64,000 bases of DNA from an uncultured Hyphomicrobiales bacterium (GTDB lineage Bacteria; Pseudomonadota; Alphaproteobacteria; Rhizobiales; Devosiaceae): contig CAIKKY010000015.1 in the NCBI GenBank assembly GCA_903828145.1, positions 1 through 64,000 of the forward strand, written 5' to 3'. The notes under the pieces were generated by a model. It searched no databases. It saw nothing but the letters and a program-made list of their open reading frames with translations, and was not told the DNA's origin. Shown piece after piece: positions 16,727-25,200 of this stretch. Each line of letters starts with the position of its first letter. Within the stretch, counting starts at the first letter, position 1. The position numbers and the translations under genes are program-made.

Positions 16727-18019
16727 GTGCCGGATGCACTTGGCGTTTTTGCGTTTTTAGAGCAGAGCCAGTGGTGGACGCCCGAGAAGATGCGGGCGTT
16801 TCAGGCGCAAAACCTGCGCGAACTCACCCAGCATGCGCGCGCAACAACCCGCTATGGCCAGGATCACTGTGCGGATTTCGGCGATGCGCGTACGCCTTTC
16901 GATTGGGCGGCGTGGGCGCGGCAACCGATTTTAACGCGCGAAGATGTTGCAACCCGCTACGCGGACTTCCTCTCCAACCGTCCGCCGGCCGGGCATGGCC
17001 CGTTTTCGGAAGTGCGCTCCTCAGGCTCGACGGGGCATCCGGTGCGGGTCCGGACCACGCGCCTCGTCAATGATATGGCGCGGGCGGCCAATTGGCGGGC
17101 CCATCGCTGGGCAGGGATCGACTGGGGCCAGACGCTGTTTGGCGTCATGGGCGAACGGCCCGGGCTTGAGGTCGGGGCGGTGCTCGGACCCTGGGGGCCG
17201 AAGTCTGACCCGCAATCGGCAAGGGGCCGGTTGGTCTATTGTCCTTATGAGGAAGACGATACGCGCCTTCTGACCGCGCTGCGCAAAAGCCGGGCCTCCT
17301 ATCTCGCGACAACGCCGCATCACGCCGTGCATCTTTGTGAAGTGGCCGTGGCCAAGGGCATTGAGATACGGCTCGATACCGTGATGGCGCGCGGCGCCAC
17401 GGTGACCGATGCCGTTCGCCAGCAGCTGGCTGCGGTTTTCGGAGCCCGGGTGTTTGAACAATACAGCTCGAAAGAGGGTGGGGTCATGGCGCATCCCTGC
17501 CCCGAGGGCGGGGGCTATCACGTGGCGTCTGACTGCCTCCTGATGGAGATTGTCGATGATGCCGGCCAGCCGGTGGCGGAGGGTGTTGAGGGGCGGGTGG
17601 TCATTACGCCTTTCGGGTCCACGGCCATGCCGCTTATCCGCTACGATCAGGGCGATCGCGCTGTGCAGGGGGGCGGCTGTACATGCGGGCGGGGGCTGGG
17701 CCACATCCACTCGCTTGCCGGACGCACGCGCAGTTTTCTGCGCCATGTCACTGGCGAGGAGCGCCGCATCACGTTCGATGACGTTGCGTTCTACAGGCTG
17801 TTGGGCGCGGGACAGATTCAGGTCGCGCAGGTGGGCCCGACCGAGTACGAAATCCGGTACACGAGGCATGATTGGGGCGTGGTGCCCAACCCGGACGCCT
17901 TTCTTCAACAGGCGCGGCCGCAGTTTTTTGATGATGTCGCGATCCGGCTCAAGGCTGTTGATCGGGCGGCGCTTAATGCCAGCGGCAAGTGGCGCGATAC
18001 CGTGGTGGAATGGTCGTGA
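16727..18019 (+). CDS. CapK/PaaK-like adenylate-forming enzyme
   Basis: The start is moved from 16529 to GTG 16727, because GGAGG lies 8 bases before it and the upstream 66 codons look non-coding. The 430-aa product resembles phenylacetate-CoA ligase/CapK proteins: an SSGSTGHPVRV phosphate-binding loop, FEQYSSKEGG near the active site, IRYDQGDRA, a small Cys pair (CTCGRG) and a LAGRTR hinge before the C-terminal domain. CapK-type members occur in polysaccharide clusters and are thought to activate a carboxylate; the substrate is unknown. Genomic context (heptose operon, sulfotransferase) points to surface glycan modification. Confidence 0.8.
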   Translation: MPDALGVFAFLEQSQWWTPEKMRAFQAQNLRELTQHARATTRYGQDHCADFGDARTPFDWAAWARQPILTREDVATRYADFLSNRPPAGHGPFSEVRSSGSTGHPVRVRTTRLVNDMARAANWRAHRWAGIDWGQTLFGVMGERPGLEVGAVLGPWGPKSDPQSARGRLVYCPYEEDDTRLLTALRKSRASYLATTPHHAVHLCEVAVAKGIEIRLDTVMARGATVTDAVRQQLAAVFGARVFEQYSSKEGGVMAHPCPEGGGYHVASDCLLMEIVDDAGQPVAEGVEGRVVITPFGSTAMPLIRYDQGDRAVQGGGCTCGRGLGHIHSLAGRTRSFLRHVTGEERRITFDDVAFYRLLGAGQIQVAQVGPTEYEIRYTRHDWGVVPNPDAFLQQARPQFFDDVAIRLKAVDRAALNASGKWRDTVVEWS

Positions 18020-18084
18020 TGCCAAGCGCCAAAACCGTCTTGGATCGTGATGCCAGTCGAGACATGAGTTTCTCCTTATTCATA

Positions 18085-18192
18085 ATGTTACGCTAGTCAG
18101 AGTCGTAACATCTGTCATTGTCTCTCATATGAGATTTTAAACAATTTGCGGTTTGACCTGACAGAATTTGTCATGTCTCGCTGATAGACATG
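18085..18192 (+). promoter_or_regulatory. Four inverted repeats upstream of the WYL regulator
   Basis: Within 110 bases lie ATGTTACG-N11-CGTAACAT (18085-18111), the palindrome TCTCATATGAGA (18123-18134), TGACA-GAATT-TGTCA (18159-18173) and CATGTCT-N7-AGACATG (18172-18192). All are perfect. The region is AT-rich, unlike its surroundings, and ends 22 bases before the regulator start. They are plausible operators for autoregulation. Confidence 0.6.
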
Positions 18193-18214
18193 TGATTTTT
18201 CCCGAGAGGGGCCC

Positions 18215-19213
18215 ATGTCCTTTTCAAAGGCCGAGCAACTGCTTGATCTCGCCGTCTTTATTTCGGCCAGCCAGCAAGGGATCACGCTCGATCAGGTTGT
18301 TGAGCGCTATGGTGTGCATCTGCGCACGGCGCAGCGCATGATGCGGGCGCTTGAGAACCGCTTTCCCGATGTTCATACCGCCCCTGATGGGGAGGGCCGC
18401 AAGCGGTGGACCATGCTGCGAGCGGATTCGCTGTCGCTGGTTGCAACCAGCGCCGATGAGCTGGCGGCCTGCGTCCTCGGGATTGAACACCTGAGGCGGG
18501 CGCATCTCGACATCGAGGCGCGGCACCTCGAAAGCCTCAGGGACAAGATCATGGCGACCCTGCCGCGCCAGCGGGTTAACCGGCTCGCGCCGGATTTTGA
18601 GGCGCTCCTCGAAGCGCAGGGCTTTGTGGCGCGGCCCGGGCCAAAGGCGCGCCTTGCGCCCGCCATTGCCGCGACCATTGCCGAGGCGATCAAGGCGTGC
18701 CGACCGCTTGAGATTGCCTATACATCGCACCTTGAGGATGCGCCGCAAACGCGCATCGTCTGGCCGCTCGGGCTCCTGACCGGCACGCGGCGCTATCTGG
18801 CCGCTGTTGATCCGCAAAGCCGCCGACCAGGCACGGTCAAGACCTATCGGCTCGAGTCCATTGCTGCCGCGACGCTGGGGGACGGTTATTTCGTGCGGCC
18901 GCCGCGTTTTGATCTTCAGGCCTTTGCCAATCAGGCCTTTGGCCTGTTCCAGCGCGCCGATGAAACCGGAGATATCGTGTGGCGCTTTGCGCCTAGCGCC
19001 GCCGAGCACGCGGCAGGGCTTCTGTTCCACCCGCTGCAAACCGAGGAGTGGCAGGCGGATGGTGCACTGATCGTGCGCTTTCGGGCCTCGGGCTTTCTGG
19101 AAATGGCCTGGTACCTCTACCAGTGGGGTGATGCCGTCGAGGTGCTGAGCCCTGCGCCGCTCAGGGCGCTGGTGGCGGGATATGAGCGCACGGACTTCCC
19201 AGCCTTCCCGTAA
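18215..19213 (+). CDS. WYL-domain transcriptional regulator
   Basis: The protein has 332 residues. Residues 5-60 form a winged helix-turn-helix (GITLDQVVERYGVHLRTAQRMMRAL). A linker follows, and residues 150-230 hold the WYL domain with LEIAYTSH and GTRRYLAAVD. A WCX-like C-terminal domain (IVWRFAPSAAEHAAGLLFHPLQ) completes the YafY/PafC-type architecture. WYL domains sense ligands, including nucleic acids, and many such regulators control stress or phage-defence genes. None of the adjacent genes is a known defence gene. The upstream palindromes suggest self-repression. GAGAGGGGCCC precedes the ATG. Confidence 0.88.
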   Translation: MSFSKAEQLLDLAVFISASQQGITLDQVVERYGVHLRTAQRMMRALENRFPDVHTAPDGEGRKRWTMLRADSLSLVATSADELAACVLGIEHLRRAHLDIEARHLESLRDKIMATLPRQRVNRLAPDFEALLEAQGFVARPGPKARLAPAIAATIAEAIKACRPLEIAYTSHLEDAPQTRIVWPLGLLTGTRRYLAAVDPQSRRPGTVKTYRLESIAAATLGDGYFVRPPRFDLQAFANQAFGLFQRADETGDIVWRFAPSAAEHAAGLLFHPLQTEEWQADGALIVRFRASGFLEMAWYLYQWGDAVEVLSPAPLRALVAGYERTDFPAFP

Positions 19214-19252
19214 GGGCCTTGCAGCCGCCCAGCGGCGCGCGGCGTGGGTGGT

Positions 19253-20512
19253 CTAGCGGAACCGCCGCGCGGCATCGAGGGACAGGCCGAGGCCGACGCT
19301 GCCAAAGGCATCGGTTTCAACCGGCTTTGCCTCTGGCAAAAGGCCGCGCAGCCCTGCGGTAATGGCGGGGACACGCGTCGATCCGCCAGTGAGAATCAGG
19401 GTGTCGATGGCGCTGCGCGCAACCCCGGCGGCGCGGAGCGCGCGCTCGATGGCGTCGGTGATCCCGGCGGATGCGCCGGCGATGGTGCGGCTGAATTCGG
19501 CGCGCGTCATCGGCGTATCAAGCGCTACGTCGCGGGTGCGGAACTGGAATTCGGTCGCGTCGGCCTCGCTGAGGGCGATCTTGCTGTCCTCGACCCGGCC
19601 GGCCAGCCGGTGGCCCTGCCGGTCTTCGACCAGGGCGAGCATTTTGGCGGCAAGGTCGGGCCATTGTGCCTCCTTTACCGTCGAGCGCAGCTCGGCAATG
19701 GTTTTGGCAGTGTAGAGCCGGTTGATGCGGTGCCAGGTGGCCAGATCGTAATAGGGCCCGGAGGGCAGGGGGCGTTTGCCGTCGGCGGTTTCGGTACCAT
19801 AGCCCAAAAGTGGCATGACCTTGCGCAAGGAGAGCAGGCGATCCAGATCGGTGCCGCCAATATGGACGCCGGTGGTGGCCAGGATATCGGCTTTGCGGTC
19901 GATGGCGCGGGCGCGTTCGGGCGAAACGCGGATGACGGTAAAGTCTGAGGTGCCGCCGCCAATATCGGCAACGAGCGCGAGTTCTTCGGCGCTGACCTGC
20001 TGTTCATAATCGAGCGCGGCCGCAATCGGTTCGAACTGGAATTCGACATGGCGATAGCCGGTGGCGCGCACGGCGGCTTCGAGCTGGCTCTGTGCCAGCG
20101 CGTCGGCGGCGTCGTCGTCATCGACAAACCGCACCGGGCGGCCGCAGACGATCTGGGTGATCGGCACACCGAGTTTCGTTTCGGCGCGGGCTTTGATCTC
20201 GGCGATGAAGAGCCCGAGAATGTCGGCAAAGGGCAGGACGCGGCGCTTGATGCGGGTCGAATCGGCAAACAGGGCGGTGCCCAGCACCGATTTTATCGAG
20301 CGCATCAGGCGGCCATCAGCGCCGCCGACATAATCGTTGATCGCCCGGCGGCCAAACAGCATCGTGTCGTCTTCAAACGAAAAGAAGATCGCCGAGGGAA
20401 TTGTAGGCTTGCCATCCTCAAGCGGCACGAGGCGCGCCGGTGTCGTGCCATCGGTCACGGCGAGGGTGGAGTTCGAGGTGCCGAAATCGAGGCCACAATG
20501 GTGTCGCGTCAC
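19253..20512 (-). CDS. Hsp70-family chaperone, YegD-like
   Basis: GTG 20512 (VTRHHCGLDFGTSNS) is the likely start; the longer ORF adds a non-homologous tail. The 419-aa product consists of the actin-like Hsp70 ATPase domain only: LDFGTSNSTLAV (phosphate 1), LVADIGGGTSDFTVIRV (phosphate 2) and LILTGGSTRVPAI (adenosine). It lacks the substrate-binding domain, as in E. coli YegD. The role is unknown, probably chaperone-like. It is separated from the upstream MFS gene by 133 bases on the same strand and could be co-transcribed with it. Confidence 0.9.
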   Translation of the reverse strand: MTRHHCGLDFGTSNSTLAVTDGTTPARLVPLEDGKPTIPSAIFFSFEDDTMLFGRRAINDYVGGADGRLMRSIKSVLGTALFADSTRIKRRVLPFADILGLFIAEIKARAETKLGVPITQIVCGRPVRFVDDDDAADALAQSQLEAAVRATGYRHVEFQFEPIAAALDYEQQVSAEELALVADIGGGTSDFTVIRVSPERARAIDRKADILATTGVHIGGTDLDRLLSLRKVMPLLGYGTETADGKRPLPSGPYYDLATWHRINRLYTAKTIAELRSTVKEAQWPDLAAKMLALVEDRQGHRLAGRVEDSKIALSEADATEFQFRTRDVALDTPMTRAEFSRTIAGASAGITDAIERALRAAGVARSAIDTLILTGGSTRVPAITAGLRGLLPEAKPVETDAFGSVGLGLSLDAARRFR

Positions 20513-20645
20513 TGGCAGTCTCTTTTCGGCTCGGTCGGGCGGCGTGGTTTCGCAGCCGGACGGGCTGGTTAGAGGCAGCCGGGCTCGGGCGCAACCCTTC
20601 GTGGGGGCACAGAGCAATAATTGACGGCAAGGGGGCCCGTTGGGC

Positions 20646-21860
20646 TCAGGCGGCCGTCAGCGCCCCCACGGGGCCCTCAGCGGGGGGCGGTGGGGCAGGG
20701 AACACCAGTGCCAGGGCCGCCGCCGCGAGGCCAATGCTGGCCGATGCAATATAGAGCCAGTGATAGGTGCCGAAAGTATCGTAGAGCCAGCCGCCGCCGA
20801 GCGGGCCGAAGGCCATGCCGAGGCTCGAGGTCAGGGTCATGCCGCCCAGCACCGTGCCCATGACGCGGCTCGGAAAATACGCGCCTGCGAGCACCGAATA
20901 GAGCGGCATGACGCCGCCATAGACTGCGCCGAGGACGAGCGCGAGAAGATAGAAATGGGTGAGTTCGCTCACATAGATATAGCTGAAAATCCCGGCGGCC
21001 TGGAGCGCGAGCCCGCCGATGATGACGCGTCGCGCCCCGAACCGGTCGGACAGCGTGCCGAAAATCAGCCGTCCGAACAGTCCGGCGACTCCTTCGACAC
21101 TGTAGATGGTCGCTGCCCCGAGCGCCGAGGCGCCGCAGATCATGGCGTAGCTGACGGTATGGAAGATCGGGCCCGAATGCGCCGCGCAGCAGAGGAAAAA
21201 TGTGGCGGCAAGGACGATAAAATGTGGGGTCCGCAGGGCAGTGAGCGCGGCTGAGCCCGGTTGGCGCGCCGGACCCACGGTGTCAGCCGCCAGAGGCGCA
21301 GGCGCGCGGCGGAGCAGGAGGCTCGCCGGGATCAGCAGCACGAGGGCCGCAAGGGCGATCCACAGCATGGTGCTGCGCCATCCGGCGGCGTCAATCAGCA
21401 AGGAAGCGACCGGCGTGATGACCATGGGTGCGATGCCGCCGCCCACCGAGACCAGCGAAACGGCGAGGCCGCGATTCTTGTCGAACCAACTGAGCGTGGC
21501 CGAGATGATCGGCGCGAAGAAAGCGCCGCCTGACCCACCGACGAGGGCGCCATAGGCACATTGAAACACCCACAGGTCGCGCGCCTGACTGGCGAGGATC
21601 AGACCGGCGACGAGCAGACCTGAGGCGATCAACACCACCGGCCGGGCCCCGATCCGGTCGCTGAGCGCGCCCCAGCCGAACCCGGCAATGCCCATGGCGA
21701 CAAAGCCGATGGTCATGGCGGCGGAGATACCGGCCCGGCTCCAACCGGTGTCGGTTGCGATGGGTTGCAGGTAAACGGGCAGGGCAAATATCGCGCCCAT
21801 GGCCACGCAGGTAATGACCGCCCCGGCGGCGACGAGCACCCAGCCATAATGCCTGTTCAT
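20646..21860 (-). CDS. MFS transporter, OFA/monocarboxylate-type
   Basis: The start is set at ATG 21860 (MNRHYGWVLVAAG) with AGGA 5 bases upstream. It gives 403 residues and 12 predicted membrane helices. Motif A after helix 2 reads GWGALSDRIGARPV and is repeated after helix 8 as FGTLSDRFGARR, as in major facilitator transporters. The NRHYGWVLV opening and overall layout match the oxalate/formate antiporter-like group that moves small carboxylates. The substrate cannot be read from sequence. Confidence 0.88.
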   Translation of the reverse strand: MNRHYGWVLVAAGAVITCVAMGAIFALPVYLQPIATDTGWSRAGISAAMTIGFVAMGIAGFGWGALSDRIGARPVVLIASGLLVAGLILASQARDLWVFQCAYGALVGGSGGAFFAPIISATLSWFDKNRGLAVSLVSVGGGIAPMVITPVASLLIDAAGWRSTMLWIALAALVLLIPASLLLRRAPAPLAADTVGPARQPGSAALTALRTPHFIVLAATFFLCCAAHSGPIFHTVSYAMICGASALGAATIYSVEGVAGLFGRLIFGTLSDRFGARRVIIGGLALQAAGIFSYIYVSELTHFYLLALVLGAVYGGVMPLYSVLAGAYFPSRVMGTVLGGMTLTSSLGMAFGPLGGGWLYDTFGTYHWLYIASASIGLAAAALALVFPAPPPPAEGPVGALTAA

Positions 21861-22049
21861 CGTCCTCACCTGCCTCATGTGCCCGCGGCTCTCGATAGAA
21901 GCATAATGGGCGTATCGGAAAACACCAGACCACGCTGGTTGTGCCGGTATTGCCTTAACGTCAGCGGTCGGCGCGGGTTTCCGACGCGACGCGGGCGGTA
22001 TATGACCGCTCATCCGGCCGGGCCGGTGACGGGTCGATCAGGGTCAGCC

Positions 22050-22817
22050 ATGCCGCAGTTTTCATCGGACGGAATTGCCATCAGCTATGCCGTGTATGGC
22101 GCAGGGCCGCCGGTGCTCCTGATCCACGGCTTTGCCTCCTCGGGGCGGATCAACTGGGTGGATACGGGCTGGGTCGATACGCTCACCGCTGCGGGATACC
22201 AGGCGATCACGCTCGATAACCGTGGGCATGGCGAGAGCCGCAAGCTTTATGATCCGCAGCTGTATTTCGCCCATGAAATGGCCGAGGACGCGCGGCGGCT
22301 GCTCGATCACCTCGGCATCGACCGGGCGGCGGTGCTTGGCTATTCGATGGGGGCGCGCCTTGCGGCGTTTTTCGCGCTCAACCATCCGGATCGGGTTGCG
22401 GCGGCAGTTTTTGGGGGCATGGGCCTGAACCTCATCGCCGGACTTGATGATTCAGAGGCCATCATCGCAGCGCTTCAGGCCGAACGGATCGAGACGATCA
22501 CCTCGGCGGTGGGGTTGATGTTCCGCCGCTTTGCCGAGCAGACCGGGTCGGACCGGGCGGCGCTTGCGGCCTGCATGATCCATTCGCGCGAGCCGATGGC
22601 TGAGGCCGATGTCCGGCGGATTGCCGTGCCTGTGCTGGTGGCGGTGGGCAGTGCCGATGGCATGGCCGGCGCGCCGGAGCCGCTGGTGGCGCTCCTGCCT
22701 GCGGCTGAGGGCTTTGTGATCGATGGCCGCGACCATATGAAGGGGACCGGTGACCGGAGCTTCAAGGCGCGCACGCTCGATTTTCTCGCCCGTCAACCGG
22801 CATGGTCGCGGCTTTAG
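22050..22817 (+). CDS. Alpha/beta hydrolase
   Basis: ATG 22050 (MPQFSSDGIAISY) gives 255 residues; the ORF start at 21765 is not credible because it overlaps the divergent MFS promoter and lacks homology. The fold is shown by LLIHGFASSG (oxyanion hole), LDNRGHGES, the nucleophile elbow GYSMGAR (Ser near residue 100), an acid near VAVGSADG and the catalytic His in DGRDHMKGTGD. It belongs to the broad esterase/lipase-like family; the substrate is unknown. It runs towards cysE with a 68-base gap and may share its transcript. Confidence 0.88.
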   Translation: MPQFSSDGIAISYAVYGAGPPVLLIHGFASSGRINWVDTGWVDTLTAAGYQAITLDNRGHGESRKLYDPQLYFAHEMAEDARRLLDHLGIDRAAVLGYSMGARLAAFFALNHPDRVAAAVFGGMGLNLIAGLDDSEAIIAALQAERIETITSAVGLMFRRFAEQTGSDRAALAACMIHSREPMAEADVRRIAVPVLVAVGSADGMAGAPEPLVALLPAAEGFVIDGRDHMKGTGDRSFKARTLDFLARQPAWSRL

Positions 22818-22885
22818 CCCGCCAAGGGGCTTGGTACGCGGCGCCAAAACGCCTATATCGGCGCTTCACGATCAAGGGGCCAAGA

Positions 22886-23710
22886 ATGAGCTCGACACAG
22901 CCGATAGCCAGCCCCGCCGCCTTCGACCCCGTTTGGGAAGCCGTCCTGGCGGGTGCCAAGCAGGTGGCGCAGCGCGAACCGGCGCTCGGCAATCTGATCT
23001 ATTCCAATGTCCTCAACCACGACAGCTTTGAAGAAGCGCTGGCACACCGGCTGGCCGAGCGCCTCGACCATGCCGATGTCTCGGCGGATCTGATCCGGCA
23101 GGCGTTCAAGGACGCCCTGGAGATGCGGCCGGCCATTGGGCTCGACGCGCGGGCCGATCTCGCGGCAACGCTCGAGCGCGACCCCGCGCTGCACAAGGCC
23201 GTCGATGGATTTCTCTATTTCAAGGGCTATCACGCCATTCAGACGCACCGCTTTGCCCATGCGCTGTGGGCGGGCGGGCGCAAGGATTTTGCACTCTATC
23301 TGCAAAGCCGCTCGTCGGCCGTGTTCCAGGTGGACATCAACCCGGCAGCGCGGATCGGTCGGGGCATCATGCTCGACCATGCCACGGGCTTTGTCGTGGG
23401 CGAGACGGCAGTGATTGGCGACAATGTGTCGATCCTGCAGGGGGTGACGCTGGGCGGTACCGGCAAATCCGACGAAGACCGGCACCCCAAAATCAGCGAC
23501 GGCGTGCTTATCGGCGCCGGGGCCATTGTGCTGGGCAATATCCGGGTGGGCGAGTGCGCCCGCATTGCCGCAGGGGCCGTGGTGGTCAAGGACGTGCCGC
23601 CGCGCGTGACCGTGGCCGGTGTACCGGCGCGTATCATTGGCGAGGCCGGCACGGCGCATCCGTCGACCGTGATGGACCACGTGGCTGCTGTCAGCGACAT
23701 AAGCGGCTGA
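22886..23710 (+). CDS. cysE: Serine O-acetyltransferase
   Basis: ATG 22886 (MSSTQPIASPAAF) gives 274 residues, normal for CysE. The enzyme acetylates L-serine with acetyl-CoA to O-acetylserine, the carbon skeleton for cysteine. Residues 15-150 form the helical N-terminal domain (GYHAIQTHRFAHALW). From about 155 a left-handed beta-helix of hexapeptides follows (VDINPAARIGRGIMLDHATGFVVGE, GVTLGGTGK, IGAGAIVLG), with the active-site His in LDHATG and the DVPPRVTVAGVPARII end. The DUF3126 gene follows, an arrangement common in alphaproteobacteria. Confidence 0.95.
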   Translation: MSSTQPIASPAAFDPVWEAVLAGAKQVAQREPALGNLIYSNVLNHDSFEEALAHRLAERLDHADVSADLIRQAFKDALEMRPAIGLDARADLAATLERDPALHKAVDGFLYFKGYHAIQTHRFAHALWAGGRKDFALYLQSRSSAVFQVDINPAARIGRGIMLDHATGFVVGETAVIGDNVSILQGVTLGGTGKSDEDRHPKISDGVLIGAGAIVLGNIRVGECARIAAGAVVVKDVPPRVTVAGVPARIIGEAGTAHPSTVMDHVAAVSDISG

Positions 23711-23816
23711 AGCGCCGTAATTCGGCCAAAGGGACGGGGAAAAAGCCGGGGCGGGATTGCCGCGGCGCCCGATCTTCCTATTGTGGCGGCCTTAACGAGA
23801 CTGGAGTCTGTGGCGC

Positions 23817-24035
23817 ATGAACCACCCCGAAATCCTGAAGCTTCAAAAGTTTTTGCAGCAGAAGTTCAATAACCGCTCGATCGATGTGCGTCCGCGCAAC
23901 AAGCAGAACGACAGCGTGGAAGTGTTTATCGGCGAGGAGTTCATCGGGCTCATCTATGTCGACGATGAAGACGGCGACCGCTCGTATAATTTCCAGATGG
24001 CGATCCTCGACGTCGATCTCGAAGAGATCAACTGA
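23817..24035 (+). CDS. DUF3126 family protein
   Basis: The protein has 72 residues, MNHPEILKLQKFLQQKFNN followed by VRPRNKQNDSVEVFIGEEFIGLIYVDDEDGDRSYNFQMAILD. This is a compact, very acidic-ended protein of the alphaproteobacterial DUF3126 family. Its function is unknown, but it is regularly found beside cysE, as here. A strong terminator follows 73 bases downstream. Confidence 0.88.
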   Translation: MNHPEILKLQKFLQQKFNNRSIDVRPRNKQNDSVEVFIGEEFIGLIYVDDEDGDRSYNFQMAILDVDLEEIN

Positions 24036-24108
24036 CGCCTTAACCATGACGTAAGGCGACAGGAGCCAAGTCCCGGTCGCTGCGCTATGGCTAACAAACG
24101 GTTAAAGC

Positions 24109-24134
24109 AAAGCCCGCTTTTGCGGGCTTTCGTT
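24109..24134 (+). terminator. Rho-independent terminator after cysE-DUF3126
   Basis: A perfect 9-bp stem AAAGCCCGC-TTTT-GCGGGCTTT is followed by CGTTT. It ends the cysE-DUF3126 transcript just before the 24146 gene. Confidence 0.88.
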
Positions 24135-24145
24135 TGGGGGGCAGG

Positions 24146-24463
24146 ATGCGGGAGCTGGTGCTGGCCGCGTTTTTCGTGGGCTTCGGCATGGCGTCGGCGG
24201 CAACGCTGACGCATCTGGTGCAAGCGGTCAGCGGGCAAACGCTCGGGTTCGGTCTGGGCCGCGGCGGCGTTGTGCGCCGCCTCTCCAGCCTCATGGTCAC
24301 CGCCATCTGCGGGCCCTATGTGCTGCTGCAGGTGGGTCGGCTGGCTGAGCGCGAGGGCCAGTTGAGCGTCGGTCCGGCGCTGGTTTTGGCCCTTGTGGCC
24401 TTTGGCTGGGCCTTCATTTCGGGGCTGATGCTGCTCGCTGCCCTCATCAATGTCGGGCTTTAG
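24146..24463 (+). CDS. Small membrane protein of unknown function
   Basis: ATG 24146 follows GGGGGGCAGG. The 105-aa product has three hydrophobic helices (residues 3-25, about 52-68 and 80-104) with a basic loop RGGVVRRLSSL between the first two. The gene is compact, lies directly after a terminator, and its stop overlaps the end of the convergent BTLCP gene by 4 bases. I do not recognise the family; it looks like a conserved small inner-membrane protein of rhizobia. Confidence 0.65.
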   Translation: MRELVLAAFFVGFGMASAATLTHLVQAVSGQTLGFGLGRGGVVRRLSSLMVTAICGPYVLLQVGRLAEREGQLSVGPALVLALVAFGWAFISGLMLLAALINVGL

Positions 24464-25083
24464 TTGGTGCTGAGCATATTGCGGTTATCAATGAGCCGCA
24501 CCCAGAGGCCGGGGTTCAGTTCGGACTGCCGCTTCAGATAGCGATAGGGCGTCTCGGTCCACAGCCGGACCCGGGGGTCCTGGTTGTCGAGCACCAGATC
24601 GCCGCGATCAGTGCGCACCATCAAAATGGCGTGGCCTTCACCCCGCTGATCGCGCGCTACGGTCATAAGCAGCACCGAAGGGCTGAAGCCCAAAGCGATG
24701 AGTTCGCGGCGCTTTTCGAGCGCGATATCCTCGCAATCGCCTGCGGTGGCCGGATAGGTCCAGAATTCCGCCACATGATAGAGCCGCTGGTCGGTGATGG
24801 GCACAATTCGCCGGTTGACGGCGGTATTGACCGCCTCGATCGTGACATAGGTGCCGGCATCGAGCCGGATCGGTCCCGAGTGCCCGCCGGGGCGGCAGTC
24901 GGCCTCGTGACGGGCACAGAACGCCCCTGCGCCAACCGGAATGCTGGTCTGCGGCCCTTCGGGCACAAAGGCCGTCCGCCCGAGATCGGGCGCAGCGGCG
25001 CGGGAGGGGATAACAAGCACGAGCAGCATCAGACCGAAGACAATGGTCAGGGTAACGCTGTTGGCAAAAACGGCGCGGGACAT
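24460..25083 (-). CDS. Transglutaminase-like cysteine peptidase (BTLCP, LapG-like)
   Basis: The protein has 207 residues with an N-terminal signal or anchor (residues 10-30). The BTLCP domain (PF06035) shows the catalytic triad Cys117 in AGDCEDIALEKR, His151 in GEGHAILMV and Asp166 in LVLDN. Pseudomonas LapG, the prototype, is a calcium-dependent periplasmic protease that clips a biofilm adhesin under c-di-GMP control. No large adhesin or LapD-like gene is in the window, but the gene upstream on the same strand encodes a PilZ protein (117-base gap). A paralogue lies at 47134. Confidence 0.92.
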   Translation of the reverse strand: MSRAVFANSVTLTIVFGLMLLVLVIPSRAAAPDLGRTAFVPEGPQTSIPVGAGAFCARHEADCRPGGHSGPIRLDAGTYVTIEAVNTAVNRRIVPITDQRLYHVAEFWTYPATAGDCEDIALEKRRELIALGFSPSVLLMTVARDQRGEGHAILMVRTDRGDLVLDNQDPRVRLWTETPYRYLKRQSELNPGLWVRLIDNRNMLSTN

Positions 25084-25200
25084 GGGATAACCTCAACTGT
25101 GAGGTTGATCCTGCCCGCTCGGCCTTGCGGGGTCTGAAAACTGGATGACGTGTTTTGAGGCGAATTACCGCCTGCGCAGCAAGAGCCGGTTAACCAAGGC

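Noticed and set aside
19244-19948. 234-aa Gly-rich plus ORF over the Hsp70 gene
   Set aside because: Antisense shadow of a GC-rich gene; the minus strand has all Hsp70 motifs.
18215-22817. Phage-defence island led by the WYL regulator
   Set aside because: The neighbours are an Hsp70-like protein, an MFS carrier and a hydrolase; no nuclease, helicase, methyltransferase or toxin is present.
22853-23680. 275-aa minus ORF over cysE
   Set aside because: Shadow of cysE; His/Arg-rich with no domain.
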